A stretch of 48,232 nucleotides of DNA from Candidatus Schekmanbacteria bacterium (GTDB taxonomy: Bacteria > Schekmanbacteria > GWA2-38-11 > J061): positions 1 through 48,232 of the forward strand of contig JACRJM010000002.1 in NCBI GenBank assembly GCA_016219965.1. The letters are read 5' to 3'. Both the position numbers and the translations under genes were made by a program. Positions 18,057-26,931 of the stretch are shown here, one piece after another (the first letter of the stretch is position 1; each line of letters starts with the position of its first letter). The notes beneath the pieces were generated by a model. It made no database searches and was not told the DNA's origin. It saw only the letters and a list, made by a program, of their open reading frames with translations.

Positions 18057-18644
18057 ATGGTTTCCGTTGTCCTTCTCTGTGCCGGAAAATCTCAGAGGAT
18101 GGGAAGCTCAAAACTTCTTCTTCCTTTCAGGGGGAAAACAGTAATAGAGACAATCCTTGATACCCTGCTTTCATCTGATGTGAACAAAATAGTAACCGTC
18201 CTGCGCAAAGGTGATGAAGATATTTCAAGGCTTATCCCTCATAATAAAAAAATCATTAAGACATTTAACCCTGAGCCGGAAGGAGATATGTTTTCGTCGA
18301 TTGTGTGCGGTGTGAAATCCCTTGGCGGTGAACCGGGGGGAGTCATGATATTCCTGGGCGAACATCCTTTAGTTGATTATGAAACAGTAAACAGGCTTGT
18401 GGAGACTTTTGACAGCTCAGACAAAAAAATAATAATCCCTGTTTATAATGGAGCTAAAGGGCATCCCGTTATCCTGCACAAATCCTTGAGGGAGGAAATA
18501 TTGGGGGGTACTTTCAGGAACGGGCTCAAGGGTTTGATTGAAGCACATGAAAATGATATCCTTAAAATTACAGTTGATTGCAAGGGAACGGTCATTGACC
18601 TTGATACGCCGGAAGATTATAAAAAACTTTTGGAGGAATCGTAA
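18057..18644 (+). CDS. MocA/MobA-like molybdenum cofactor nucleotidyltransferase
   Basis: A 195-residue NTP transferase with the N-terminal signature L-L-C-A-G-K-S-Q-R-M-G-S-S-K and a later G-A-K-G-H-P-V-I-L motif, both typical of MocA/MobA-like enzymes. MocA adds CMP to molybdopterin, making the cytosine dinucleotide form used by xanthine dehydrogenase family enzymes. Its place directly after the catalytic subunit and before an XdhC-like gene fits that job. The start region contains a short duplicated sequence (see 18037-18064) that creates an overlapping four-codon leader ORF. Transfer of CTP rather than GTP is inferred from context. Confidence 0.85.
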   Translation: MVSVVLLCAGKSQRMGSSKLLLPFRGKTVIETILDTLLSSDVNKIVTVLRKGDEDISRLIPHNKKIIKTFNPEPEGDMFSSIVCGVKSLGGEPGGVMIFLGEHPLVDYETVNRLVETFDSSDKKIIIPVYNGAKGHPVILHKSLREEILGGTFRNGLKGLIEAHENDILKITVDCKGTVIDLDTPEDYKKLLEES

Positions 18645-18645
18645 A

Positions 18646-19434
18646 ATGGATATCTTTGAAGAGATAGTTAAACTTAAAAATGAAGGAATCCCGGCTGCCC
18701 TTGTGACCATTATAAAGACTAAGGGCTCTACACCAAGGGAAGTCGGAGCAAAGATGATAGTAGCAGGGGATGGAACGGCACGCGGAACTATCGGAGGCGG
18801 CTGCGTTGAAGGACAGGTATGGGACGAGGCAAAGGAAGTGATAAAAAACGGGAAGGTAAAGATATTGGAATTTGACCTTCTCGATGATCCCCTTGAAGGC
18901 GAAGGGCAGGCGTGCGGCGGCTGGATGCAGGTTTTGATAGAACCTGTTGCTGTTCCTGATACAGCGATTATTTTAGGTGCAGGACATATCTCGCTTAATC
19001 TTGGAATATTACTCAATATGCTGGGTTTCCGTCTTATAATTGCAGACGACCGCGACGAGTATGCTTCGGCAGAAAGATTTCCGGAGGCTGATGAGATTAT
19101 TGTAAGTGAATTTGAGAATCTCTTTGAAAAGCTCAAGATAACTGATAATACCTATATTGTCATAGTGACGCGGGGACACAAATATGACAGGATGATGCTT
19201 GAGAAAAGCCTAAGGACAAATGCCTGTTATGTGGGGATGATAGGGAGCAGGGCAAAGCTTAAGGCATTGTTCGACTCAATGAAATCTCAGGGCTTTGATG
19301 ATAAGGATATAAAGAGGGTGCACTCTCCCATAGGAATTCCAATACATAGTGAAACTCCGGAGGAGATCGCAGTCAGCATAGCTGCCGAGATAATAAAGTT
19401 TAAAAAGGAACTTCATGGGAAAGCAAAGGGATGA
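18646..19434 (+). CDS. XdhC/CoxI family molybdenum cofactor insertion factor
   Basis: XdhC proteins bind the sulfurated molybdenum cofactor and insert it into hydroxylases. The N-terminal part has K-G-S-T-P-R-E-V-G-A-K-M and R-G-T-I-G-G-G-C-V-E-G, followed by G-Q-A-C-G-G-W-M; the cysteine is the conserved one near residue 88-90. The C-terminal part is a Rossmann domain with I-L-G-A-G-H-I and V-G-M-I-G-S-R-A-K. I chose the ATG at 18646: it has a GGAGGA site and begins M-D-I-F-E-E-I. A longer reading from 18538 would overlap the upstream gene by over 100 bases. Product 262 residues. Its last four bases overlap the protease gene. Confidence 0.9.
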   Translation: MDIFEEIVKLKNEGIPAALVTIIKTKGSTPREVGAKMIVAGDGTARGTIGGGCVEGQVWDEAKEVIKNGKVKILEFDLLDDPLEGEGQACGGWMQVLIEPVAVPDTAIILGAGHISLNLGILLNMLGFRLIIADDRDEYASAERFPEADEIIVSEFENLFEKLKITDNTYIVIVTRGHKYDRMMLEKSLRTNACYVGMIGSRAKLKALFDSMKSQGFDDKDIKRVHSPIGIPIHSETPEEIAVSIAAEIIKFKKELHGKAKG

Positions 19435-20555
19435 CATTTTCTGAAACTGATGGAAAAGCCAAGAAATATGCCTTTGAAGGACGCATATTAACAGTCACAA
19501 CACTTGTAACAGAGACTGCTTTCCTTGTGTGGTTTCTTTTCTCCGGCGCATCCATACTTGTCCGTGATTACTGCTTGTTGTTGACAGCAAATTATTATGC
19601 CGCGGTCTTCGGTTATTTTCTTTTATTTTTTGGGATACTTGAAGCGCTTTCACTTCCTTTCAGTTTTGTATCAGGGTTCCTTGTTGAGCACCGTTACGGG
19701 CAGTCAAACCGCACTTTTGGAGGATGGTGCTGGGATGAAATTAAGGGCGTCGCTGTTTCCATTATATTGGGCGGAATTTCTGTTGAAGTCCTCTATCTAA
19801 TAATAAAAAAAAGCTCTTCAGCCTGGTGGATAATCGCGTCATTGGTTTTCACCTTCTTCTCTGTAATACTTGCAAGACTTGCCCCTGTGCTACTTATGCC
19901 CCTTTTTTATAAGTTTACTCCCATAGAGGATGAATGTTTGAAAAACCGGCTTCTTGAACTTGCACGAAGAGGCGGCGCTGAAGTTAATGGGATTTTTTCC
20001 ATGAACCTAAGCAAGACGACTAAAGCCGCAAACGCCGCATTAATGGGGCTTGGGAAAACGCGCAGAATCGTAATATCAGACACCATGCTTTCTTCATACA
20101 CACCTGATGAAATAGAAGCCGTAATAGCCCATGAACTTGGGCATCAGAAGGGAAGGCATCTTCTAAAAATGCTGCTATGGCAGACAGTGTTGATATTTAT
20201 AAGTTTCAAACTGATTGACGCAATCTTTGCGTCCGGTTCTTCTAAGTTCGGTTTTACCGGAATGTCCGATATTGCGTCACTGCCGCTTTTCATACTTATA
20301 GCGTCATTCGTGAGCCTTGTGACTTTGCCGGCAATCAACAGTTTTTCGCGAAGCCTCGAGAGATATTCAGACCGTTTTGCTTTTTCACTTACAGCGAATG
20401 CGGAAGCTTTCAGAATGCTTATGGAAAGGCTTGCAGAGCAGAATCTTGCGGATAAGAATCCTAATGGGCTGATAGAGTTTGCTTTCCACAGCCATCCATC
20501 GATTGCAAAAAGAATAGACTATGTTTCTAAGCTTTCAAAAGACAAGAAGGAATAG
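19431..20555 (+). CDS. Membrane M48 zinc metallopeptidase (CAAX protease 1/Ste24-like)
   Basis: A 374-residue membrane protease. H-E-L-G-H at residues 234-238 gives the two zinc histidines and catalytic Glu, and the E-R-Y-S-D-R-F-A segment about 80 residues later supplies the third ligand. There are several membrane segments before the catalytic domain, and the arrangement matches Ste24/CPBP-unrelated M48A enzymes. The ATG overlaps the XdhC stop (ATGA), so it is co-translated with the molybdenum hydroxylase genes. Functional links between the two are not obvious; quality control of membrane proteins is the usual role of bacterial homologues. It ends convergently with the TPR gene 7 bases away. 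Confidence 0.88.
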   Translation: MTFSETDGKAKKYAFEGRILTVTTLVTETAFLVWFLFSGASILVRDYCLLLTANYYAAVFGYFLLFFGILEALSLPFSFVSGFLVEHRYGQSNRTFGGWCWDEIKGVAVSIILGGISVEVLYLIIKKSSSAWWIIASLVFTFFSVILARLAPVLLMPLFYKFTPIEDECLKNRLLELARRGGAEVNGIFSMNLSKTTKAANAALMGLGKTRRIVISDTMLSSYTPDEIEAVIAHELGHQKGRHLLKMLLWQTVLIFISFKLIDAIFASGSSKFGFTGMSDIASLPLFILIASFVSLVTLPAINSFSRSLERYSDRFAFSLTANAEAFRMLMERLAEQNLADKNPNGLIEFAFHSHPSIAKRIDYVSKLSKDKKE

Positions 20556-20562
20556 AATATAA

Positions 20563-20871
20563 TTAATTCCGGCCGGAAACTTTTAAAAGAGGCAGGAGTT
20601 TCTTCAGGCTCTTTTTTATCAGGTCGTTTTCTTTGTTTATTGTCAGACCACGTTTCCACTTCTTGAAGGCTTCGTCGAATTTCCCTATTTCATAATAAAC
20701 GGAACCAAGGTTGTAATAACCGTTATCGAACTTTGGATTAAGCGATATTGCCTTCTCATATTGTTCTATGGCTTTTGTATACAATCCTCTGTTCTTGTAG
20801 AAAACTCCGCGATTATTGTAGTGTAGATAGTTAAACTTTGGAGCACTTCCGTTACCACCTTCTTTTTTCAT
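20563..20871 (-). CDS. Small TPR-repeat protein
   Basis: A 102-residue protein made of about two and a half tetratricopeptide repeats (residues 14-85, e.g. Y-T-K-A-I-E-Q-Y-E-K-A-I-S-L-N-P and G-Y-Y-N-L-G-S-V-Y-Y), with a basic C-terminus. No signal peptide, so cytoplasmic. A GGAGG site lies 12 bases before the ATG, somewhat far. TPR proteins bind partner proteins; the partner here is unknown. A sigma54-like site at 20921-20937 reads toward this gene and may control it. Confidence 0.75.
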   Translation of the reverse strand: MKKEGGNGSAPKFNYLHYNNRGVFYKNRGLYTKAIEQYEKAISLNPKFDNGYYNLGSVYYEIGKFDEAFKKWKRGLTINKENDLIKKSLKKLLPLLKVSGRN

Positions 20872-20920
20872 CTCTTGTTATTACCTCCCATAAGCAAAAA
20901 AAATTTCTCATAAAGATATT

Positions 20921-20937
20921 AGCATGTTTCATGCCAG
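20921..20937 (-). promoter_or_regulatory. Sigma54-like (-24/-12) promoter for the TPR gene
   Basis: Read on the - strand, the 17 bases C-TGGCATG-AAACA-TGC-T match the sigma54 consensus YTGGCACGRNNNTTGCW at all but two defined positions, with the required spacing between GG and GC. The predicted transcript start lies about 40 bases before the TPR start codon. The site also contains a small palindrome (GCATG-TTT-CATGC), so an operator is the main alternative reading. Confidence 0.45.
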
Positions 20938-21044
20938 ACTCTTTTATTTCTGACATAGGAAAGATAGTGCTTTAAAATTCAATAAATTACTATAACTAAT
21001 TCATTTTAGTAGAAAATAATTTGTGACATTTTAGTCCAGACTCT

Positions 21045-21074
21045 TTGACAAATATGGCAAAGGGAGGATGAAAT
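21045..21074 (+). promoter_or_regulatory. Possible sigma70 promoter before the gene at 21113
   Basis: A perfect TTGACA at 21045-21050 is followed after 18 bases by TGAAAT (4 of 6 matches to TATAAT) at 21069-21074. The predicted start site is about 30 bases before the ATG. Spacing is acceptable but the -10 is weak. Confidence 0.4.
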
Positions 21075-21112
21075 AATAGTATAAGTTTGTTAACCAATTC
21101 GGAGGCAGGCAA

Positions 21113-21760
21113 ATGAACGATACGATTTATAATATGAGCTCATATTTTTCAATTCTTCAGGGGAACAGGTGGACTTATTTCAATAAGTCTGACCGCGGAG
21201 AAAAAGAAGTAAGTTATAAGATTGAAGGTTCTGAAATATTTCACGGCGTGGAAGTTCCAAAGAAGGTGCAGGTTGATAATGAAGAGGAGTATTTCTGCAC
21301 CCTTGTTGATCCTGTTTACGGTGTAAGGGATTACAAACATCATCTGGGAATGGCGCCAAACTATCTCATCTACACCCCGCCCACATTGGTTATTCCCGCA
21401 AAGATGCGCGCAGGCGATATTCATTACAACACCTGTCATCTTTTTAGGCACAACTCTGACGGGAGCATGCAGGATGAGGGGGAGTTTTATGATATTACAG
21501 TATTTGATGGGGTAGAAAATGTGACTGTCCCTGCAGGAAAGTTTGATGATTGCCTAAAGGTAACATTGACAAGGGATGATGTTTTTAGCGAGATAGTTAT
21601 AAACGTAGTGCTCACAGAGTGGCTTGCAAAGGGAATAGGCATTGTGAAAAGCGATGCCAGGGTCAATATCTACAGCCCGCAGGGTGGAGAGCCATTTATA
21701 ATGAATTCATCGGATCTGCTTATAAGCGCTGTGATAGGTGGAAAGAAGGTCGGGAAATAA
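21113..21760 (+). CDS. Protein of unknown function with a W-x-Y ... V-P-A-G-x-F-D-x-C pattern
   Basis: I do not recognise a named family. The 215-residue product has no signal peptide or membrane segment. It starts with G-N-R-W-T-Y-F and later has V-T-V-P-A-G-K-F-D-D-C-L-K-V followed by E-W-L-A-K-G-I-G-I-V-K. This order (Trp-x-Tyr, then Ala-Gly-x-Phe-x-x-Cys, then a Trp/Ala-x-Gly-x-Gly-x-Val strand) is seen in many secreted beta-sheet proteins of Gram-negative anaerobes, here without export signal. GGAGG lies 7-8 bases before the ATG. A likely beta-barrel or lipocalin-like fold is inferred; ligand unknown. Confidence 0.6.
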   Translation: MNDTIYNMSSYFSILQGNRWTYFNKSDRGEKEVSYKIEGSEIFHGVEVPKKVQVDNEEEYFCTLVDPVYGVRDYKHHLGMAPNYLIYTPPTLVIPAKMRAGDIHYNTCHLFRHNSDGSMQDEGEFYDITVFDGVENVTVPAGKFDDCLKVTLTRDDVFSEIVINVVLTEWLAKGIGIVKSDARVNIYSPQGGEPFIMNSSDLLISAVIGGKKVGK

Positions 21761-21825
21761 AATAATCTCCATCAAAACAAAAATCCTTTGGCATTGAATT
21801 TAAAAAAGTGATTTAATGACAGAAT

Positions 21826-22185
21826 ATGGAAACTTATATCACCTCATTTAAGAAATGTCCCCTCTGTGAAGTTGTATGGGACAGCCGTGAAGAGTTCCTT
21901 AAAGATCCGCGTGTCAGCGTCATTGGGTATCAGACTAACTTCAAGAAACTTGGCGAAGGCTTTTTCCTCTTTAACCATGATTCCTGCGGCACATCATTAG
22001 CTATCATGGTTGATGCTTTTCATGACTTTTATAAAGGTCCTATTTACGAAGATCGTGCAACAGGAAGCGAAGATTGTCCCGGCTACTGTCTGCACCAATC
22101 TGAACTGCGCCGATGCCCTGCAAAATGCGAATGCGCTTATGTCCGCGAGATAATCCAGATTGTCAGCAACTGGACAAAGGACTGA
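21826..22185 (+). CDS. Cysteine-rich small protein, possible metal-binding
   Basis: A 119-residue protein with nine cysteines. C-P-L-C at residues 11-14 sits near the start, followed by H-D-S-C-G-T around 51-56, then a dense C-terminal cluster (D-C-P-G-Y-C, R-C-P-A-K-C-E-C) around 83-103. The pairs could bind zinc or iron. It has no signal peptide, so disulfides are less likely. No ribosome site is obvious directly before the ATG. It is not a family I can name. It sits alone between an unknown gene and the mnmG promoter. Confidence 0.6.
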   Translation: METYITSFKKCPLCEVVWDSREEFLKDPRVSVIGYQTNFKKLGEGFFLFNHDSCGTSLAIMVDAFHDFYKGPIYEDRATGSEDCPGYCLHQSELRRCPAKCECAYVREIIQIVSNWTKD

Positions 22186-22212
22186 AATTGTAATTTCCCT
22201 ACCCTGTCCTGT

Positions 22213-22241
22213 TTGACAATGAATCATTAAAAAAATATCAT
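22213..22241 (+). promoter_or_regulatory. Strong sigma70-type promoter for mnmG-rsmG
   Basis: TTGACA (22213-22218, perfect) and TATCAT (22236-22241, 5 of 6) are separated by exactly 17 bases. The predicted start is near 22248, giving a leader of about 55 bases. A second, extended -10-like TG-A-TATAAT lies at 22251-22259. Confidence 0.7.
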
Positions 22242-22302
22242 CTCAGAACCTGATATAATAAAGAGGTTTATAAATAGGAATAAAATTTAAAGGGGAATAT
22301 TT

Positions 22303-24180
22303 TTGTCTTTTGACTGCATAATTGTCGGCGGGGGACATGCGGGGTGCGAGGCAGCACTTGCAGTGTCCAGGATGGGGCTTAAAACCGCGCTCATCACATT
22401 CAGCATTGACCGCATTGCGCTGATGTCATGCAACCCGGCTATCGGCGGAGTTGCCAAGGGTCATATTGTCCGGGAGATTGACGCCCTTGGAGGTGAGATG
22501 GGCAAAGCCATTGATGACACCGGCATACAGTTCAGGATGTTGAACACAAAAAAAGGTCCTGCTGTATGGGGACCAAGGGCTCAGGCTGACAAATCTGCCT
22601 ATTCAGCGAGAATGAAAGAGGTGCTCAGTAATGCTCCTAATCTCTCTCTGATTGAAGATGAAGCGATTTCTATAATAACCAGCCATGGAAAAGCTGCCGG
22701 CATAATCACTGCAAAGGGTGAAAGAATTGAAAGCAGGACAGTGATCCTTACAACAGGGACATTCCTTCGCGGTCTCATGCATACAGGGTTTAAAAAAAGC
22801 GATGGTGGAAGAGTGGGAGATCCGGCATCTTACGGGATTTCAGCGAGCCTCGAAAGCCTTGGCATAAAGCTTGGCAGATTAAAGACAGGGACTCCGCCCC
22901 GATTGCTGAAGAACAGCATTGACTTTAGCATTATGAAAGCTCAGTCCGGAGATGAACCTCCGCTTAACTTTTCGCATTTTACGGATAAAAAAACTGTTAA
23001 CTTAGTTTCCTGTTATATCAGCCACACCAATGAGAAAGTCCATTCTGTAATCAAAAATAACATCGATAAATCCCCGCTCTATGCTGGGGTTATTATTGGT
23101 ACTGGTCCACGCTATTGCCCTTCAATCGAGGACAAGATTGTAAAATTTGCGGATAAAACAAGCCATCAGATCTTCTTTGAACCTGAAGGGATTGAAACTG
23201 AGCTCATCTATCCCAATGGCGTTTCAACAAGTCTTCCTGAAGAAGTGCAGCTAGAGTTTCTGCACCACATTAAAGGGCTTGAGAAAGTTGAGATTTTAGT
23301 TCCGGGCTATGCTGTTGAATATGATTTTGTTTTTCCGACACAGCTTAAGCCCACGCTTGAGACAAAAGAGGTTGATAATTTATTTCATGCCGGGCAGATA
23401 AACGGAACATCAGGTTATGAAGAAGCGGCGGCTCAGGGATTGATGGCCGGGATAAATGCAGCACTCAAAATTAAAGGCGAAGAACCATTTGTTTTGAAAA
23501 GGTCTGAGGCTTATACTGGAGTTCTCATTGACGACCTCGTAACATTAGGGACAAAAGAACCTTACAGGATGTTTACTTCAAGGGCTGAATACAGGCTCCT
23601 TTTAAGACAGGATAATGCGGACATCCGCCTCATGGATTACGGCTTTAGGCTGGGTCTTGTATCTCACGAGATTTACGATATGTTTCAGGAAAAAAGAGAA
23701 ACTATGAGGAGAAAGATATTCTCTCTCAGGAGTACCGTTGTAAACCCTGACAAGGAAATCAATGAATATTTGAATTCAATCGATTCCACTCCTCTTGCAG
23801 CATCGCAGACAGCAGAAGAGATTTTACGCCGTCCGGAAATAAGGTACTGCCATGTTTCGGGATTTATCGGCGACCATGAACCTATTCCGGACGACACGGC
23901 CCGTCAGATTGAGATGGAGGTAAAATACTCAGGATACATCAAGAGACAGGCTTCCATGGTGGAGCAGATGGAAAAACTTGAAAAGATAAAGATCCCTCAG
24001 GACATTAATTATTCCGAGGTCTCCGGGCTTTCAAGTGAAGTCAGGGAGAAGCTCGAAAAGATAAGGCCCATTACTTTAGGACAGGCTTCAAGGATTTCAG
24101 GAACCACTCCAGCGGCTATGTCAATTTTGATGGTTTACATAAAGAACAGAAACAGTGCTGGCAGAACGGCAGGTGTTTAA
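22303..24180 (+). CDS. mnmG: tRNA uridine-5-carboxymethylaminomethyl modification enzyme MnmG (GidA)
   Basis: MnmG works with MnmE to install the carboxymethylaminomethyl group on U34 of certain tRNAs, using FAD, NADH, glycine or ammonium and a methylene-folate. The N-terminus has the FAD dinucleotide motif [10 protein letters not shown] (8-17). Other family signatures are [27 protein letters not shown] and [16 protein letters not shown]. Length 625 is standard. It uses a TTG start with an AAGGGGA ribosome site. The stop codon abuts the rsmG ATG, the common gidA-gidB order. Confidence 0.97.
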   Translation: MSFDCIIVGGGHAGCEAALAVSRMGLKTALITFSIDRIALMSCNPAIGGVAKGHIVREIDALGGEMGKAIDDTGIQFRMLNTKKGPAVWGPRAQADKSAYSARMKEVLSNAPNLSLIEDEAISIITSHGKAAGIITAKGERIESRTVILTTGTFLRGLMHTGFKKSDGGRVGDPASYGISASLESLGIKLGRLKTGTPPRLLKNSIDFSIMKAQSGDEPPLNFSHFTDKKTVNLVSCYISHTNEKVHSVIKNNIDKSPLYAGVIIGTGPRYCPSIEDKIVKFADKTSHQIFFEPEGIETELIYPNGVSTSLPEEVQLEFLHHIKGLEKVEILVPGYAVEYDFVFPTQLKPTLETKEVDNLFHAGQINGTSGYEEAAAQGLMAGINAALKIKGEEPFVLKRSEAYTGVLIDDLVTLGTKEPYRMFTSRAEYRLLLRQDNADIRLMDYGFRLGLVSHEIYDMFQEKRETMRRKIFSLRSTVVNPDKEINEYLNSIDSTPLAASQTAEEILRRPEIRYCHVSGFIGDHEPIPDDTARQIEMEVKYSGYIKRQASMVEQMEKLEKIKIPQDINYSEVSGLSSEVREKLEKIRPITLGQASRISGTTPAAMSILMVYIKNRNSAGRTAGV

Positions 24181-24876
24181 ATGGCAAAAGAGACAGAGGG
24201 GATAGGAGAGCTAAGCGAAGAAGTTATTTTAGAGAGAATAAAGTATATCCTCCGCATGGCGCGGTTCATACAGGATGACAAAGCGACTGTAAAATTTGCA
24301 TCCTATCTGGCGGAACTTTTCAAATGGAACAAAAAAATAAATCTCACTTCTATAGTAAGTCTTGATGAACTTATTGAGAAACAGCTTTTAGATTCCTTGA
24401 TACCATTAAGGCTTGGCTCAGAGCTTATTCAGAACTATTCTGTACTTCTTGATATTGGCTCAGGAGGAGGGTTTCCTGCCCTGCCGTTAAAGATTGCCAA
24501 AGGAAACAACATAAGTGTGCACATGGTTGAAAGCCGTATCAAGAAAGTAAATTTTTTAAAGCATATTGTAAGGAAGCTGGAGCTTAATGATATCAATGCA
24601 TGGTGCGGCAAGTTTCCTCTTGAATCGCATGAAGAAAATTTCTCCGAGCATTTTGATATAGTAACTACAAAAGCTGTAAAACCTGATGCCAGCATATGCA
24701 ATGCCATTTGTAAGGTCTTAAAAGAGCAGGGGCAGGCAATCTTTTACAGATTATTTGAAGAGGATGATTATAAAATGATAAAAAGCTGCGGACTTATCGT
24801 CGCAGAGGAAATATCCTACATTCTCCCCATTTCAAGAGGGAAAAGGACGTTAACTGTTATTAGAAGAAAATCGTAA
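24181..24876 (+). CDS. rsmG: 16S rRNA (guanine527-N7)-methyltransferase RsmG (GidB)
   Basis: RsmG methylates N7 of G527 in 16S rRNA; loss gives low-level streptomycin resistance in many bacteria. The SAM motif L-D-I-G-S-G-G-G-F-P-A-L-P-L at about residues 89-102 and the upstream W-N-K-K-I-N-L-T-S motif are diagnostic. Length 231 includes a roughly 15-20-residue N-terminal extension over typical members. It abuts mnmG and its 3' end overlaps the convergent membrane protein gene by 27 bases. Confidence 0.95.
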   Translation: MAKETEGIGELSEEVILERIKYILRMARFIQDDKATVKFASYLAELFKWNKKINLTSIVSLDELIEKQLLDSLIPLRLGSELIQNYSVLLDIGSGGGFPALPLKIAKGNNISVHMVESRIKKVNFLKHIVRKLELNDINAWCGKFPLESHEENFSEHFDIVTTKAVKPDASICNAICKVLKEQGQAIFYRLFEEDDYKMIKSCGLIVAEEISYILPISRGKRTLTVIRRKS

Positions 24877-26742
24877 CCTGTATAGTGTGATTCCGTCTTT
24901 CTGCCATTGTATGTCTGAATAATTGTTTGAAAAAATGGCAAAACGTTTTTTCATCTTCTCAAGTTCCTTTGTTCTTTCTTCAGTGTCAAAAGGAGTTGTT
25001 GAAAGAAACAGGTTTTCATCTATCAATATATGAGTGATTTGTTTTTCTTTTATGAATGAAAGAAGTTTGTCCAGAGTAGAATCGTCGCTTAATAATGATT
25101 CCATGGTAAAAGATTCAAAAATTGAATCACTGTAGTGTTCTCTTTCAAAGTAATATCCCTGGTTCTTCATCCATATGAGCCATACCTTTGAATCAGGAAG
25201 CAATTCCCGGTTAATGTATTCAATCGCAGGATAAGTTTCAGGAATTTTTTTCCTGAGATATTCAGCTCGTGTTTGCTTACCTCTAAGATATTCCCAGGAC
25301 ATAGTTTCACTGAAGAACTTTAGATTGTGATAAAGGTTAAACAAGATTGAGCCTGCGATGAATATGGAAAAGATTGTTTGTCGCCATTTTATGTCCCCTT
25401 TAAAGTTTTGGACGGCAATCATTATTATAAGAATTGCTGCAGGCAAAGCCGGCAGGAATAGCCGCGTTTGTGTTGAAGAGAAAAACCAGATGAAAAAGAA
25501 GAAAGAAAGAAAAATAAGAAAGTGACTTGTCACGGTTCTTGTTTGCCTGTTTGCTGCTAAATAGACTGCAGCAGGAATCATAAGAATAAGAAAAATTCCA
25601 GCAATCCCATCAAGCCCGAAATAGCCGGCTTCCTGAGGTTTCATCCCTATGGAAAAACTTACCGGGAAGAGCAAATAGTGAATCCAGCCGCTTCCTGTAA
25701 AGAAGCGGGATAGTCCTTCTATGTATATTGCTTCTCTGTAAGAATCCCATGCCTTGCCTCCAAATATGGAATAAAAAAAAGGATAAAAGGGATTCCCTGT
25801 GAATAAGTAATTCTTAAGGTACCAGGGAGATGCAATTGCAACAGAAGATAATGCGAAAACCCCTGAAGCAGCAAGGGACCTTGAAAATAAAAGTACGATT
25901 GTGATCATGATGAGAACTACCCACATCCCTGTATATTTTATTGCCATTGCAGAGCCTGCAAATATACCGGAAAAAATAAGGAGAGATATGTCACTCCTCT
26001 CCATCAACCAGAAATTTAAAAAGACAAATGACAAAAGAACATAGAATGCTAATGCCATATCTATATAAGCAGTGCCGGAGATGGAAAATACAACAGGTGA
26101 TGAAGCAAGAAAGAGTGCCGTAATAAGTGAATATGTCTTTGACAGATATTGTCGTGCAAAAAAATAGAGTGTGATTGATGAGAGAATACAGAAATTTAGA
26201 TGTAACAGCCTTGCAAGCGCCTCCTCCCCGATGGCAATGGGAATTATATAAAGCATTTCAGTAAACTCAGGGAAGGCTGCAAATACGTTCCCTTCTATAT
26301 TGAATATCCTGTGATGCTGAAGATAAAGCTTTGGTGCGGCAAGATGATAGACAAGCTCATCACGGACAGTTGGCGGGAGAAGGCAAAGAAGGAACAATGG
26401 TATGAATAGAAAAAGAGAAACTATTGCCGGTGTTTTGAATATTGTTAAAGCAAAATTGTCGCGGAGCTCTTTTCCGAACTTAACAAACAGAAAAACAGAG
26501 ATCAGGAATAAAATAATAAGCTCTGTGGCAATGAATCTGCTGTAAAAAAGTCCGCAAATCCCCTCAAAAAACATGATGAGAGACAGAAATAAAAATCCAA
26601 CTCCGAAGGCGCTACAGGTTTTGATATTAAGGGGGATGGATTTTACATTTCTTAGTGCAAAGAGCCCGATTGAAAGCGCTATAAAATCTAAAAGTATGAG
26701 ATAAAAAAGCGGCGGACTTGAGATATAAATAAAATTTAACAT
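24850..26742 (-). CDS. GT-C type membrane glycosyltransferase (PMT/ArnT-like)
   Basis: A 630-residue integral membrane protein with about a dozen hydrophobic segments over the first 480 residues and a soluble C-terminal domain of about 140. The first large extracytoplasmic loop has P-P-T-V-R-D-E-L-V-Y-H-L, an Asp-Glu pair like the catalytic motif of GT-C enzymes that use polyprenyl-phosphate sugars. Other loop features (F-A-A-F-P-E-F-T-E-M) match bacterial dolichyl-phosphate-mannose transferase relatives. I start at the ATG 26742 rather than a TTG at 26769, because the first helix begins just after it. It would add a sugar to a lipid or protein outside the membrane; acceptor unknown. No operon partner. 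Confidence 0.78.
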   Translation of the reverse strand: MLNFIYISSPPLFYLILLDFIALSIGLFALRNVKSIPLNIKTCSAFGVGFLFLSLIMFFEGICGLFYSRFIATELIILFLISVFLFVKFGKELRDNFALTIFKTPAIVSLFLFIPLFLLCLLPPTVRDELVYHLAAPKLYLQHHRIFNIEGNVFAAFPEFTEMLYIIPIAIGEEALARLLHLNFCILSSITLYFFARQYLSKTYSLITALFLASSPVVFSISGTAYIDMALAFYVLLSFVFLNFWLMERSDISLLIFSGIFAGSAMAIKYTGMWVVLIMITIVLLFSRSLAASGVFALSSVAIASPWYLKNYLFTGNPFYPFFYSIFGGKAWDSYREAIYIEGLSRFFTGSGWIHYLLFPVSFSIGMKPQEAGYFGLDGIAGIFLILMIPAAVYLAANRQTRTVTSHFLIFLSFFFFIWFFSSTQTRLFLPALPAAILIIMIAVQNFKGDIKWRQTIFSIFIAGSILFNLYHNLKFFSETMSWEYLRGKQTRAEYLRKKIPETYPAIEYINRELLPDSKVWLIWMKNQGYYFEREHYSDSIFESFTMESLLSDDSTLDKLLSFIKEKQITHILIDENLFLSTTPFDTEERTKELEKMKKRFAIFSNNYSDIQWQKDGITLYRLRFSSNNS

Positions 26743-26859
26743 TAGCTCTATAAAATAACAGGTTTGCAAATCTGTTTCTACAAATTTGTAGAAGCGATAT
26801 CTTCCTTTTTTATATGATTGCTGATATTATTTAGCACAATGAATTACCTTAATAATTAA

Positions 26860-26888
26860 TTGACCAGATGCTTTATAAGCTCTACGAC
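26860..26888 (+). promoter_or_regulatory. Weak candidate promoter before the DUF1016 gene
   Basis: TTGACC (5 of 6) at 26860-26865 and TACGAC (3 of 6) at 26883-26888 are 17 bases apart, ending 43 bases before the ATG at 26932. The poor -10 keeps confidence low. Confidence 0.3.
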
Positions 26889-26931
26889 TTAACAGAAGAG
26901 TAAATCGCCATAGTTGAAGGGAAGAAATGAA

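Noticed and set aside
18417-19136. 239-codon open frame on the - strand across the mocA-like and XdhC-like genes
   Set aside because: It is antisense to two well-supported genes with clear motifs, has low-complexity Ser/Ile-rich translation and no ribosome site.
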